Assembly (NCBI RefSeq): GCF_963669205.1 | Contig: NZ_OY769915.1 | Span: 3,880,001 to 3,944,000 of the forward strand | Direction of reading: 5' to 3' | Length of the DNA: 64,000 nucleotides | DNA from: an uncultured Roseibium sp. | GTDB taxonomy: Bacteria > Pseudomonadota > Alphaproteobacteria > Rhizobiales > Stappiaceae | Shown: positions 1 to 9,063 of the stretch, piece after piece | Position numbering within the stretch: the stretch's first letter is position 1 | Layout of the letters: each line of letters starts with the position of its first letter | Made by a program: the position numbers and the translations under genes | Notes under the pieces: generated by a model | The model's input: the letters and a program-made list of their open reading frames with translations, nothing else | The model's database searches: none | Told to the model about the DNA's origin: nothing

Positions 1-2378
1 CCACGACTGAAGCGGAGATTTCCGCGATCCGTCTCAACCGCGAGACGGTGATCGGAGACGTCGCCTTTGTTCAGTTCACGTCGGACGATCCGTCGGTCAT
101 CACCCGCATCAACGGCCAACCGGCCGTCGGGCTGAACATCATTCGCCAGTCCCATGCCAACACGCTGTCGATTTCCAACGCCGCACGCATTGCCGTTGCC
201 GGATTGCAGGAAGACCTGCCGGACGGCGCACACCTGATGATCGTGGCCGATGACGGGGTCTTTGTGGAGCGGTCCATTTCGGGTGTCGTCTCAAGCATTG
301 CCATGGCAATCATCATCGTCGTGGCGGTCATCTTCCTGTTCCTCCGGTCGTTTCGGGCGGTGGTGGTACCTGCCGTCGCCGTTCCGATTGCTTTGACCGG
401 CACCCTCGGTGCGATCTGGGCGGCGGGCTTTTCCGTCAACACGATCACGCTGCTTGCCCTCGTTCTGGCCACGGGCATGGTCGTCGACGATGCCATTGTC
501 GTGCTGGAGAACATCGTGCGCCGCCGCAAGCAGGGCCTCGGTGCATTTGCGGCGGCCGCGGTTGGCACCAGGGAGGTGTTTTTCGCCGTCATTTCGACGA
601 CGGCCACGCTCGCCGCCGTCTTCATCCCGATTTCCTTTCTTCCCGGACAGGCGGGCGGCATTTTCGGCGAATTTGGCTTTGTTCTGGCCTTCTCCGTCGC
701 CCTGTCCTCCTTCGTCGCACTCACATTGGCACCGGCCCTCTGCTCTTTCGTCGATCCCGGAAAGCCGGATGGAAAGAGTGAACGGAGCGAAAATGCAGAA
801 GGCGAAAGCGCTTTTCTGACGGGTTTCGGCAACCTGATCGGTTTCATTCTCAAGGCCCGTTACCTTGTCCTTTTTGGCGCGCTGGCCTTTGCCGGAGGAT
901 CCCTGGCGCTTTACGGCTCCCTCCCCCAGGAAATTACGCCATCCGAAGATCGCGGCACGGTGATGATCGCGCTCAGGACGCCTTCCTCCGCCAGTCTCGA
1001 CTACACCAGCCGGCAGGTGGCCCGGGTTGAAAAAATCCTCGAACCGCTCGTCAGCTCCGGTGAGGTGATCGCGGTCCAGTCCCTGATCGGGCTGAGATCG
1101 ACAAGTTTCGCGCTTGTCTTCGTCCGGTTGGCGCCATGGGAGGAACGGGCGCGTAGCCAGCAGGAAATCGCGGCCCAGATACAGGGGCCGGTCAGCCGGA
1201 TACCGGGAGCTTTCATTGCGTTGCGCGCATCCAACAGCCTTGGCATCCGTGGGGCCGGACGGGGTGTCCAGTTCGCCGTTGTCGGCAAGGAGTACGATGT
1301 CCTTGGCGATCTCACCGGCGAACTGATCGCAAAGATGGAGGGTGACCCGACATTTGCCAACGCCCAGCTTGTGAACGAGGTCAACCAGCCGCAATTGCTG
1401 CTGGAAGTCGACCGCGACCAGGCGGCAAATCTGGAAATCGAGCCCAGGGACGTGATCGAGACACTCAACACGGTCATCGAGGGCAACAAGGCATCGGAGA
1501 TCTTCCTGAACAACGAGACCGTCGAGGTCCGGCTGGAACTTGGAGGGCGGCCGATCAATGATCAGGGCGATCTGGAAAACACGTTCCTGCGCGCAGGCAA
1601 CGGCCAGTTTGTTCCGATTTCGTCTGTCGCAACGCTGTCCGTTGCCGCCTCGGCCTCCACCTTGAGCCGCGAAGCGCGCGAGCGCGCCGTGACGGCGCAG
1701 GCCAATCTGGGAAGCGGCGTGGATCTTGGAACCGCGGTCGACCGGCTGAAGGAAATCGCCCCGGACATCCTCGGCAACGAGGGGCGCCTGGTGTTTCTCG
1801 GCGAAGCCGCCACGCTTGAAACGGGTGAGACGACCACGCTGCTGGTGTTCGCAGCGGCTATCCTGATCGTCTTCCTGGTGCTCTCCGCACAGTTCGAGAG
1901 CTTTTCCAGCTCCCTGATCATTCTGATCACCGTTCCCTGTGGCCTCGGAACAGCGCTGCTGGCGATCCTGATTTCCGGCGGAAGTCTCAACTATTACAGC
2001 CAGATCGGTCTGGTAATACTCGTCGGCATCATGGCGAAGAACGGCATCCTGATCGTCGAATTCGCCAATCAGCTCCGCCAGCAGGGCGAGGACGTGGACA
2101 CCGCCATCCGCAACGCCATGCGGATCAGGCTGAAACCGGTGATGATGACGATGGCATCAACGGTTGCCGGCAGCATCCCGCTGGTGCTGGCAAGCGGTGC
2201 GGGCGCTGAGGCGAGAACCGCCGTCGGCTGGGTCGTTGTGGGTGGGCTGGGCCTTGCCACCATCTTTACCCTGTTCCTGACACCGGCGGTCTACCGGATC
2301 ATCGCCGGCTGGTCGCAGCCGCCGGGCGCTTCGGAAAAACGCCTTGCAGAGGAACTGGAGGGGGGCAGGACTGCCTGA
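1..2378 (+). CDS. RND-family multidrug efflux permease, 5'-truncated by the window edge
   Basis: Inner-membrane proton/drug antiporter of the AcrB/MexB superfamily, which works with a periplasmic adaptor and an outer-membrane channel. The reading frame is open from base 3 without a start codon, so the N-terminus lies outside the window; about 790 of an expected ~1,030 residues are present. A GTG at 48 is internal to the frame. Visible hallmarks are the TM4 segment with the paired aspartates of the proton relay (motif GMVVDDAIVVLENIVRR), a second block of membrane segments near the C-terminus (VFLVLSAQFESF, GIMAKNGILIVEFANQL) and the large periplasmic loops between. The gene ends opposite a converging secreted-protein gene. 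The family is certain; the exported substrate cannot be told from sequence. Confidence 0.93.
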   Translation, partial: TTEAEISAIRLNRETVIGDVAFVQFTSDDPSVITRINGQPAVGLNIIRQSHANTLSISNAARIAVAGLQEDLPDGAHLMIVADDGVFVERSISGVVSSIAMAIIIVVAVIFLFLRSFRAVVVPAVAVPIALTGTLGAIWAAGFSVNTITLLALVLATGMVVDDAIVVLENIVRRRKQGLGAFAAAAVGTREVFFAVISTTATLAAVFIPISFLPGQAGGIFGEFGFVLAFSVALSSFVALTLAPALCSFVDPGKPDGKSERSENAEGESAFLTGFGNLIGFILKARYLVLFGALAFAGGSLALYGSLPQEITPSEDRGTVMIALRTPSSASLDYTSRQVARVEKILEPLVSSGEVIAVQSLIGLRSTSFALVFVRLAPWEERARSQQEIAAQIQGPVSRIPGAFIALRASNSLGIRGAGRGVQFAVVGKEYDVLGDLTGELIAKMEGDPTFANAQLVNEVNQPQLLLEVDRDQAANLEIEPRDVIETLNTVIEGNKASEIFLNNETVEVRLELGGRPINDQGDLENTFLRAGNGQFVPISSVATLSVAASASTLSREARERAVTAQANLGSGVDLGTAVDRLKEIAPDILGNEGRLVFLGEAATLETGETTTLLVFAAAILIVFLVLSAQFESFSSSLIILITVPCGLGTALLAILISGGSLNYYSQIGLVILVGIMAKNGILIVEFANQLRQQGEDVDTAIRNAMRIRLKPVMMTMASTVAGSIPLVLASGAGAEARTAVGWVVVGGLGLATIFTLFLTPAVYRIIAGWSQPPGASEKRLAEELEGGRTA

Positions 2379-2383
2379 CACGA

Positions 2384-2409
2384 AGCGCGCTCCGCGCAGG
2401 GAGCGCGCT
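2384..2409. terminator. Perfect 10-bp stem-loop between converging genes
   Basis: AGCGCGCTCC (2384-2393) pairs perfectly with GGAGCGCGCT (2400-2409) around a 6-base loop. It starts 6 bases after the RND permease stop and ends 11 bases before the end of the converging CAP/RTX gene. There is no U-tract on either strand, so it is a likely bidirectional 3' stem-loop rather than a classical intrinsic terminator. Confidence 0.6.
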
Positions 2410-2419
2410 CGCGGCACAT

Positions 2420-4165
2420 TCAGAGAATAGCGAAATCGTCAGGCTGATAGACCGCCCCGAACTGGAACACGAACTGGTCAAGGTACGCGCCCGCGTCATT
2501 GATCGTCACGCTTCCGGCCCCCTCGTCCCAGGACAGGACCATCTTGTCATTCGCGTTGATCGACACGTCGACATCCGATCGTTTGAGATCCTTGAAGATC
2601 AGCTTGTCATTGCCGTTTCCGGCGAGTTCGACAATATCGACCCGGCCCGATTTCGAGGTCACCACATAGGTGTCGTTGCCGGACTGGCCCGAGAGCTTTT
2701 GAACCCCGCCGGAAGAGGCCCCCGGTTCCATTCGGTCATTGCCCGCACCGCCGATCAGCGTGTCGGTACCCGCATTTCCTTTCAGGAGATCGTTGCCGCC
2801 ACCGCCCTTCAGAACGTAGTCAACGTTGCCGCTGTCACCCACAACCCTGTCGTCCTTTTCGGCGCCGGTGAACTTCTCGAACCCGTATTTCGACAGCGCC
2901 GACGTGTTGAAGCGCGAGCCTGCCTCGACAACGAGCGTGTCGACACCGGACCCGCCGATGTTGCGCGGTGTGCCGTTGTCCCAGAAGACATCACCATTGC
3001 CGTAGTGGATCTCGTCGTCACCTGCGCCGCCATACATCACGTCCCGTCCGGCGCCGCCCTTGATGACATCGTTTCCAGCCTTGCCGAAGAGCCTGTCGCT
3101 TCCCGGGCCGCCAAGCAGCGTGTCGTCTCCGCCGTTGCCCTGCAGCGTGTCGTTGCCGCCGGCCCCGCTCAGACGGTAGTCGACGCCGGCGTCATTGCCC
3201 ACCACACGGTCGTTGCCGTCCGCGCCGATGAAACGCTCGAACCCGTACCAGGAAAGCCCGGACGTGTTGAAAACCGACCCCTTGTTGATGATCAGCGTGT
3301 CGATCCCGGCGCCGCCGATATCCTTCGGGGAACCGTTTTCCCAGAAGTCATCGCCGTTGGTGTAATAGACCGTGTCATTGCCGCTGCCGCCCGTGGGTGG
3401 TGGTGTCGTCCCGCCCCCCTCCGATCCGTCCTTGACGTCGAGCTTGACGTTGCTGCCGGAGATCGAAAACGACTTCTCGATCGTGCCGTCGATGCCGGTC
3501 CCGGTGTACCTGGCGGTATAGGACCCGTTTGCCAGCGCGATGCTGTACCCGCCTCCCGGATCGGTCGAGGCCGTGGCGACCGTCTGGCCCGAGGCGTTGA
3601 CGATCGTGACCTTTGCCGATCCGAGTTCCTCGCCGATATCGAAGAACTTGTCGCCGTCCGCGTCATCGAAAACCACGCCGGTGACATAGTTTTTCGTCGT
3701 GCCGGCGAAGTTCTGCGTCGCGTAGCTGGTTGAATGGTTCGGAGAACTCGGATGCCCGCCGATCGCATCGCCGATGCCGATCACCGTGTAATTCGAACTC
3801 AGGATGTTGGCCCTGTGGCCAGACGAATTCATCCAGCCGGTGTGCATTCCCTCAACGACAGCCTGGGGAACATAGGCGCCCGATATCGGCTGATGCTGGT
3901 TGAACGGATTGTAGGCAATGTTCTCCCCCATCGGATACTCGGTCCAGCCCTCTGCCTTCATGCGGTCCCAGGGACTTGAGCCACCCGAACCGGTATGATT
4001 GAGAACCCGTCCATCCGCCATCCACTCGGAATGCTTCTGCGCGGCGGCATTGATCCGCCCGTCCGTTGCAAGCGGCTCAAGCCCAGCCGCCGCGCGCTCC
4101 TTGTTCACAAGTTCCAGGATCAACTGCTCGCTGGCACTGAGTGCCTTAACGGGATTGTCGACCAT
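2420..4165 (-). CDS. Secreted CAP-domain protein with B-type domain and RTX calcium-binding repeats
   Basis: Predicted extracellular protein of 581 residues. Residues ~15-155 form a CAP/SCP (PR-1-like) domain with His45, the GENIAY block (80-85) and GMHTGWMNSSGHRANIL (106-122). Residues ~160-245 look like an SdrD/Cna-B type beta domain (VTGVVFDDADGDKFFDIGEE). From ~262 onward come glycine/aspartate nonapeptides (GGxGxDxLx) typical of RTX proteins. There is no Sec signal peptide; a C-terminal hydrophobic/aspartate tail fits type I secretion. A ~90-residue block starting at 262 is repeated at 382, exactly 120 residues later, with FWENGSPKDIGG matching FWDNGTPRNIGG. The start is supported by AGGAAA eight bases upstream. 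The role of the CAP domain is unknown. No T1SS genes are adjacent. Confidence 0.88.
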   Translation of the reverse strand: MVDNPVKALSASEQLILELVNKERAAAGLEPLATDGRINAAAQKHSEWMADGRVLNHTGSGGSSPWDRMKAEGWTEYPMGENIAYNPFNQHQPISGAYVPQAVVEGMHTGWMNSSGHRANILSSNYTVIGIGDAIGGHPSSPNHSTSYATQNFAGTTKNYVTGVVFDDADGDKFFDIGEELGSAKVTIVNASGQTVATASTDPGGGYSIALANGSYTARYTGTGIDGTIEKSFSISGSNVKLDVKDGSEGGGTTPPPTGGSGNDTVYYTNGDDFWENGSPKDIGGAGIDTLIINKGSVFNTSGLSWYGFERFIGADGNDRVVGNDAGVDYRLSGAGGNDTLQGNGGDDTLLGGPGSDRLFGKAGNDVIKGGAGRDVMYGGAGDDEIHYGNGDVFWDNGTPRNIGGSGVDTLVVEAGSRFNTSALSKYGFEKFTGAEKDDRVVGDSGNVDYVLKGGGGNDLLKGNAGTDTLIGGAGNDRMEPGASSGGVQKLSGQSGNDTYVVTSKSGRVDIVELAGNGNDKLIFKDLKRSDVDVSINANDKMVLSWDEGAGSVTINDAGAYLDQFVFQFGAVYQPDDFAIL

Positions 4166-4615
4166 AGCGTTTCCTTTCTTTTCTCACATCGCGCCGGAAG
4201 GCTTGCGATGAAATCGGGCGAAAGAAACGCCGCTTTGCGGAAGGATTCTGCTAAAGATGTGTCAGAAAAACTGACCCGCGATACGGGCATGGGCGGTTGT
4301 CGCCGGTGCAGCTTGAAGCGGCGCGTGCAAATGCTTTTCAACGCAGCGTAAGTTTCCCGCCGCATAGGACAATGCGGCTTGAGGCGACCGGGAAATTGTC
4401 AAAACCCGTATTGAACAATCAATTCCGGTTGCACAGAGACAGCAAACAAATTGAAAGTAAACTCTTGCCAATAAACAGGGAATTTTATGATCTTGCGGAA
4501 GCAAGTTTCGATTTCTTGCAAGCAATATATGTGCTGAACCGTACAGACGATCACATGATCGAAACCCGCCAGACTAGCCTATTTGGTGCAAAGACAAGCG
4601 CCGCTCCAGAAGGGT
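4166..4615. other. Intergenic region, 450 bp, no gene seen
   Basis: Holds the promoter of the CAP/RTX gene (minus strand) and the 3' flank of the AraC regulator. The stretch 4380-4520 is clearly more AT-rich than its neighbours. Short open frames here have no plausible start signal or family resemblance, and I see no RNA gene. Confidence 0.5.
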
Positions 4616-5560
4616 TCAGCTGTAACGCCTCAAGGTGTCGGACGGCCTTTCGCCGAACATCCTGCGGTAGTCCTGTGCGAACTGCCCGACATGGGAAAAC
4701 CCCACGTCATCCATGACATCGGCGATCGTGACGTCAACATCCGCGGCCAATTGCAGTTGCCGCCTGGCATGCGCAAGCCGGGCCGACTTCACGAACGCTG
4801 CCGGTCCCGTGCCGAACTTGTCCTGGAAAGCAATCTCCAGCGCCCGCCGGGAAATTCCTCCCCGTCGGCAGAGTTCTGAAATCCGCAGATCGGCAATGTC
4901 ATCGGAGGCGACCGCGGCCACGATTTCCTCCATCACGATGCGTGACGCGTTCGGTGCAAGGCTCCGTGGCTGCAGACCGGTCTGAACGACCCAGCAACAG
5001 ACCAGTTTCTCCACGATTGCATCCAGCGTGCAAGGGTCGACAAGCGCCGGTTGCTCGTCGAGTTTTCCGAGTATGGAACGCGCTTTCGCCAGGATAGTGT
5101 CCGGAGCCCGAAAGACGCTCGGAAGTTTCGCCGGATCAGGCACGGTCAGACCGCACCGTTTGAAATAATCTGCAATCACCGCAACGTCGACCGCAATCAG
5201 GTGAACCTCGAAATCTTCGGCCGAGATCGATCTGAGCTCCGTTCCGGGCAGATAGACGAGAACATCGTTTTCCCCGGTGCTGTGCCCCCGCCACCAGAGT
5301 TCCTGCAGCCTCTTTCCGGGGATGGTGAACGTGACCTTTCCCTGTGGCGGCGCCCCGCGCTGGTCGAAATTCATGTGAAAGCGCGCATAGGTGCAATCGA
5401 ACTGAGCCGCATGTCCCTGAATGATTTTGGCGATGGTCCGCCGTACCGGAACCGAGCCGAGGGGCTGAAACTGAAGATCCCAATACCGGATGTCGTGGCA
5501 CAGCTGGTCGACGTCCGAAAATTCGGCAACGAGGCTGGCCTGAAAACCTTGTCTCTTCAA
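4616..5560 (-). CDS. AraC-family transcriptional regulator
   Basis: DNA-binding activator of about 315 residues. The C-terminal ~100 residues carry the double helix-turn-helix: first helix pair around LRISELCRRGGISRRALEIAF, and the second with the family signature DVMDDVGFSHVGQFAQDYRRMFGERPSDTL. The N-terminal ~200 residues form a cupin-like sensor of the EutR-like subgroup. I placed the start at TTG 5560 because a strong GGGGAGG lies ten bases upstream; an alternative TTG at 5584 would add eight residues and lie on that site. It is divergent from the sulfatase gene at 5784 with about 200 bp between, so it probably controls the sulfatase locus. The ligand is unknown; a sulfated compound would fit, as inference only. 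Confidence 0.85.
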   Translation of the reverse strand: MKRQGFQASLVAEFSDVDQLCHDIRYWDLQFQPLGSVPVRRTIAKIIQGHAAQFDCTYARFHMNFDQRGAPPQGKVTFTIPGKRLQELWWRGHSTGENDVLVYLPGTELRSISAEDFEVHLIAVDVAVIADYFKRCGLTVPDPAKLPSVFRAPDTILAKARSILGKLDEQPALVDPCTLDAIVEKLVCCWVVQTGLQPRSLAPNASRIVMEEIVAAVASDDIADLRISELCRRGGISRRALEIAFQDKFGTGPAAFVKSARLAHARRQLQLAADVDVTIADVMDDVGFSHVGQFAQDYRRMFGERPSDTLRRYS

Positions 5561-5783
5561 GTAAATTGCACCTCCCCTTCGCAATTTCGATCATGGGAGC
5601 AGAGGAACCTCCGTAGAGTCAATTTGGCAAACATTACAAATCGATCCGGAGGTTTTCGGTCAGTTTTGCGTTTTGGCGGAGAAAACCGCCAAAGGACGGG
5701 GCCAGACGCCAGCAGCAAGGTTCCCTCTGAGCAGCGCGAATCGCGGTCGTGATCGTCCTCGACACCTATTGGGAGGCTAGCAG

Positions 5784-7424
5784 ATGAGAGTGACATCGGC
5801 ATTTCTGCTGACATTGGCGATCGGTTACACCGGTGCGAATGCGCAGGACAACCCGATCATCCGCGATGGTGAGTTCGAATACCTGCATGCTCAGAAGAAA
5901 GAGGAATGGGCGGAACAGGACCAGAGAATCGAGACAAGGCTCAGCGAGATACGAGAGGCGAACGGCGGCAAGCCGCCGAATATTCTCTACATTCTGATCG
6001 ACGATGTCAGTTTCGGCCAGATGGGCAATCGCACCCTCAACTACGTTACCGGGATAGAGACGCCGAACATCAACGAACTCGCGTCCGAGGGCCTTTCCCT
6101 GATGCGCATGTATACCGAGCCGTCCTGTACACCGACCCGGACGGCAATGCTGACCGGACGCCATCCGGTCCGTGCCGGGGTCGAGGAGGTCAAGGTTGCG
6201 CTGGTCGGTGAAGGCCTGTCTGCGGAAGAAGTCACGATTGCCGAAATTCTGAAACAGGCCGGCTACAACACCGCCCACGTGGGCAAATGGCACCAGGGCG
6301 ACATCGAACAGGCCTATCCGCACAATCAGGGGTTCGACTGGGCGGCCTTCCCGCTTCACCAGCAGGTTCAGCTCAGCCTCATGACCCGTGAAGCCATGAC
6401 CGCGAACAACATGCTGGGCTTCCACTCTTCGGGCCAGAGCAACCAGTTCGCCATCGACCAGCGCTTCAAACCCTATGGCCTTGTAACGGGTGTCGAAGCC
6501 GAGGCCGGCGGCATGGCCCGGGAAGTCGACATGGCCGCAGGCGAAGAATGGACCCAGGCCAAATACGAGGACATGAACGAGCGCTATCAGCGTCAGATAC
6601 TCCAGCAGCTCGAACGGCTGGCCGGCGAGGACGAACCCTTTTTCCTGCAGTACTGGCCGCTCTACCCGCTCAATTTCGTATATCCCGACCAGGCGATATC
6701 CAGAAACGGCGGCTTCCATGCTGACAAGTTACAGCTTCTGGACGGCTGGATTGGAGATCTCCTGACCAGGGTCGAGGAATTGGGGTTGCGCGACAACACC
6801 ATCGTCATCCTGATGGCGGACAATGGCCTGATGTATCACTACGAAGGCTCGTCCGGCCTCAATCAACTGATCTACAGGGGCGGCAAGACACAGCACCTTG
6901 AAGGGGGGGTGCGAACCGATGCCTTCGTCCGGTGGCCCGGCATCATCGAAGCGGGCAGCGCCGCCGGTGACATCATCCACGTTTCGGACCTGTTCACCAC
7001 GTTCGCCCGGATCGCAGACGCGACCGAATTCATTCCCAGGGATCGCGTGATTGACGGTCTTGACCAGACAGCGTTGCTCCTGGAAGGCGAAGGCAATTCA
7101 AGGCGCGACTATGTCTACGTATACGAGGGACCGCTGCTGCGGTCGGTCGTCAAGCAGGAGTTCAAGATGCACCTGCCGGCACCCGGCGTCCCCGGTGCGG
7201 CCGCGCCCGTCTACAACATTTATCGCGACCCGCGTGAGGAGCATCCCCTGGTTGGCTATTCGCTTTGGTCCGGGGCCTCATTCCAGGACATGGTCAAGCG
7301 TCACCAGAAAACGATTGCGAAACACCACCACCTGCCACTCGGAAAAGGCGTGCCCTACGAGGGGATCGAAAACCTCCGGCCGGAAAGCGAACTCACGCGC
7401 GAAGTATTTGCCAGCTGGCAATGA
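5784..7424 (+). CDS. Arylsulfatase-type sulfatase (formylglycine-dependent), periplasmic
   Basis: Hydrolyses sulfate esters using a formylglycine made from a cysteine after synthesis. A 21-residue signal peptide (MRVTSAFLLT...GANAQ) sends it to the periplasm. The active-site signature is C115-T-P-T-R119 followed by LTGR (123-126). Metal ligands are visible as Asp73-Asp74 (ILIDDVSF) and Asp346-Asn347 (MADNG). The length of 546 residues is normal for the family. A sulfatase of the same subfamily lies 1.6 kb downstream and shares the N-terminal block (xxEEWAExD...GKPPNI). The AraC regulator is divergent. The natural substrate cannot be assigned; the formylglycine-generating enzyme is not in the window. 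Confidence 0.92.
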   Translation: MRVTSAFLLTLAIGYTGANAQDNPIIRDGEFEYLHAQKKEEWAEQDQRIETRLSEIREANGGKPPNILYILIDDVSFGQMGNRTLNYVTGIETPNINELASEGLSLMRMYTEPSCTPTRTAMLTGRHPVRAGVEEVKVALVGEGLSAEEVTIAEILKQAGYNTAHVGKWHQGDIEQAYPHNQGFDWAAFPLHQQVQLSLMTREAMTANNMLGFHSSGQSNQFAIDQRFKPYGLVTGVEAEAGGMAREVDMAAGEEWTQAKYEDMNERYQRQILQQLERLAGEDEPFFLQYWPLYPLNFVYPDQAISRNGGFHADKLQLLDGWIGDLLTRVEELGLRDNTIVILMADNGLMYHYEGSSGLNQLIYRGGKTQHLEGGVRTDAFVRWPGIIEAGSAAGDIIHVSDLFTTFARIADATEFIPRDRVIDGLDQTALLLEGEGNSRRDYVYVYEGPLLRSVVKQEFKMHLPAPGVPGAAAPVYNIYRDPREEHPLVGYSLWSGASFQDMVKRHQKTIAKHHHLPLGKGVPYEGIENLRPESELTREVFASWQ

Positions 7425-7430
7425 AGGACC

Positions 7431-7727
7431 GTGAGCGCCCGTGACCGGCCGGATACGGGCGCTTGCCGGTCACAACAGGAACGGAGGAGCGACATTGCGA
7501 AACACGAAACGCCGTGGCGCTACGTCACGCATGTTCCGATGCTGTTTTCAGGCCCCGAAATCCATACTGAGAGAATCGCAACGCTGGTCGCGACGATTGA
7601 CGTGGCGATAACTTTAAGCACAATCTTCGGAACAACAATTCCGAGCGGAGCATCCGGAGGAGTGCTCTTCGAAACACTTGCCGATACGAAAATAAGTAAT
7701 AGTGCCAATACTTCGGAAACAAGGTAG
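7431..7727 (+). pseudogene. C-terminal remnant of an alkaline-phosphatase-superfamily gene
   Basis: This frame has no good start, but from about 7500 it reads HETPWRYVTHVPMLFSGPEI and then VDVAITLSTIFGT-PSGASG. That follows the C-terminal pattern of PafA-type or type I phosphodiesterase alkaline phosphatases (HGTPYxYDTHVPxxxxGPGI, VDIAPTLAxLLGIxPPSGAxG), including the metal-ligand His of THVP. About 75 residues of a protein usually over 500 long remain. I read it as a degraded 3' fragment between the sulfatase and the DUF3179 gene. The assignment rests on recalled family pattern, not on a search. Confidence 0.5.
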
Positions 7728-7732
7728 GGGAA

Positions 7733-9004
7733 ATGGCAATTATTGGAAATCTACTTTTCTACGCTGGCCTTGCCGTCTCACTTGTCATCGGCCTCCTCTA
7801 CTTCCGGGATCTCGGCGACGTGACCCAGATGGTTCTGAAGGTGAAGCGGGACAACATGGCCCGGTTCATCCGCAACGAGTACCGGCTTCTTGCCGTCGGA
7901 CTGTCTGCGGCAGCGGTGATGACGCTGTCCCATTTGCTGTTGTCAGGAGGCCCGTTCTGGCTCTGGCTTGTCGCCGTTCTGCTGCTGATCGTCCTTTATG
8001 CCTTTCCCTATGTCTGGGTGCATGTCGGCCTTAGGAACCAGAAGAATTCGGCGAAATACCTTCCCGTCAGGGACGCAATGGAATGGGTCAGCCCGTCCAG
8101 CCAGGTCCTTGTCATCGAGAACAACGGCGTCGCCCGCGCGCATCCGGACGCCCAGATCATGCGCCCGCATCTTGCCGGCGACCGGGAAGGGCTGGACGGC
8201 GAAAACGTCATCATGACCTATTGTGCGATGGCCAATCTGGGGATCGGCTACACGCCGAAGATCGAGGGACAGGACCTGGACCTTGAGGTGCTGGCGCAGC
8301 ACGGCAACAATCTGATCCTGCGCGACAACCGGACCGGCGAACCGATCCAGCAGATCTACGGGTTTCGCGACCGGGACGGAACCCCTTCCGAAAATGGCGC
8401 CACCTGCCCTGTCCGGCCGCAATTGGCCATGCGTCCCTGGCCAACTTTCCGGATGACTATGCGCGGATTCAAAAAGGCCTATCCCGACGGCAAGGTCTTC
8501 ATCAACAGGCCGTCGGAAAACCCGTTCCTGTTTCTGTTCGACCTCGCCATTGAGACCATCTTTTCATCTGAAATCTCCCGCCAGCACCGGGTGAACGAAC
8601 CGATCATCGGGAACATGAACCGCACTGCCGACAAGCGCCTGCACAACAAGACCTATGTCTGGGGCGTCGACATCGACGGCGACGCGGTTTGCTGGACGGA
8701 TGATTTCGTCATTGAAAACGGCAACACCGTCAATGCCCGGGTAGGAACGAGCGATCTGGTGGTCGCATGGGATCCGAAATTCGAGAGCCTCGGCGTCTGG
8801 TACAACGACACGGGCGCACCGGTCACGGAGATCGATTTCTTCGGCATGACGCCGGCCGGAAAACTCCAGCGGGTCGAAAACCTCCGCCCTGGAATGTTCT
8901 GGCACGTATGGGCCGAATACTTTCCCAACACCGACATCAACCGGATCGGCGAGGCCTCGGGGAAAAACGAAACAAGCGGCGCTGAAACCGAAGCCGCGCA
9001 GTGA
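7733..9004 (+). CDS. Membrane-anchored DUF3179-domain protein
   Basis: Protein of 423 residues. The N-terminus has three hydrophobic stretches (about 3-25, 50-70 and 75-97), so it is anchored in the inner membrane. The rest fits DUF3179: VLVIENNGVARAHPDAQI, then VIMTYCAMANLGIGY (the family TYCPLC-like block with its cysteine), then NNLILRDNRTGEPIQQIYG. DUF3179 proteins have no established activity. It sits between two sulfatase genes on the same strand; its stop is 59 bases before the second one. The start ATG follows GGGGAA. A part in handling sulfatase substrates or products is only a guess from position. Confidence 0.75.
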   Translation: MAIIGNLLFYAGLAVSLVIGLLYFRDLGDVTQMVLKVKRDNMARFIRNEYRLLAVGLSAAAVMTLSHLLLSGGPFWLWLVAVLLLIVLYAFPYVWVHVGLRNQKNSAKYLPVRDAMEWVSPSSQVLVIENNGVARAHPDAQIMRPHLAGDREGLDGENVIMTYCAMANLGIGYTPKIEGQDLDLEVLAQHGNNLILRDNRTGEPIQQIYGFRDRDGTPSENGATCPVRPQLAMRPWPTFRMTMRGFKKAYPDGKVFINRPSENPFLFLFDLAIETIFSSEISRQHRVNEPIIGNMNRTADKRLHNKTYVWGVDIDGDAVCWTDDFVIENGNTVNARVGTSDLVVAWDPKFESLGVWYNDTGAPVTEIDFFGMTPAGKLQRVENLRPGMFWHVWAEYFPNTDINRIGEASGKNETSGAETEAAQ

Positions 9005-9063
9005 AACGCGGCGGCCTTGAAGGAAATGAACCATTGGCTAATAACAAGAACCGGGAGCCTGCA

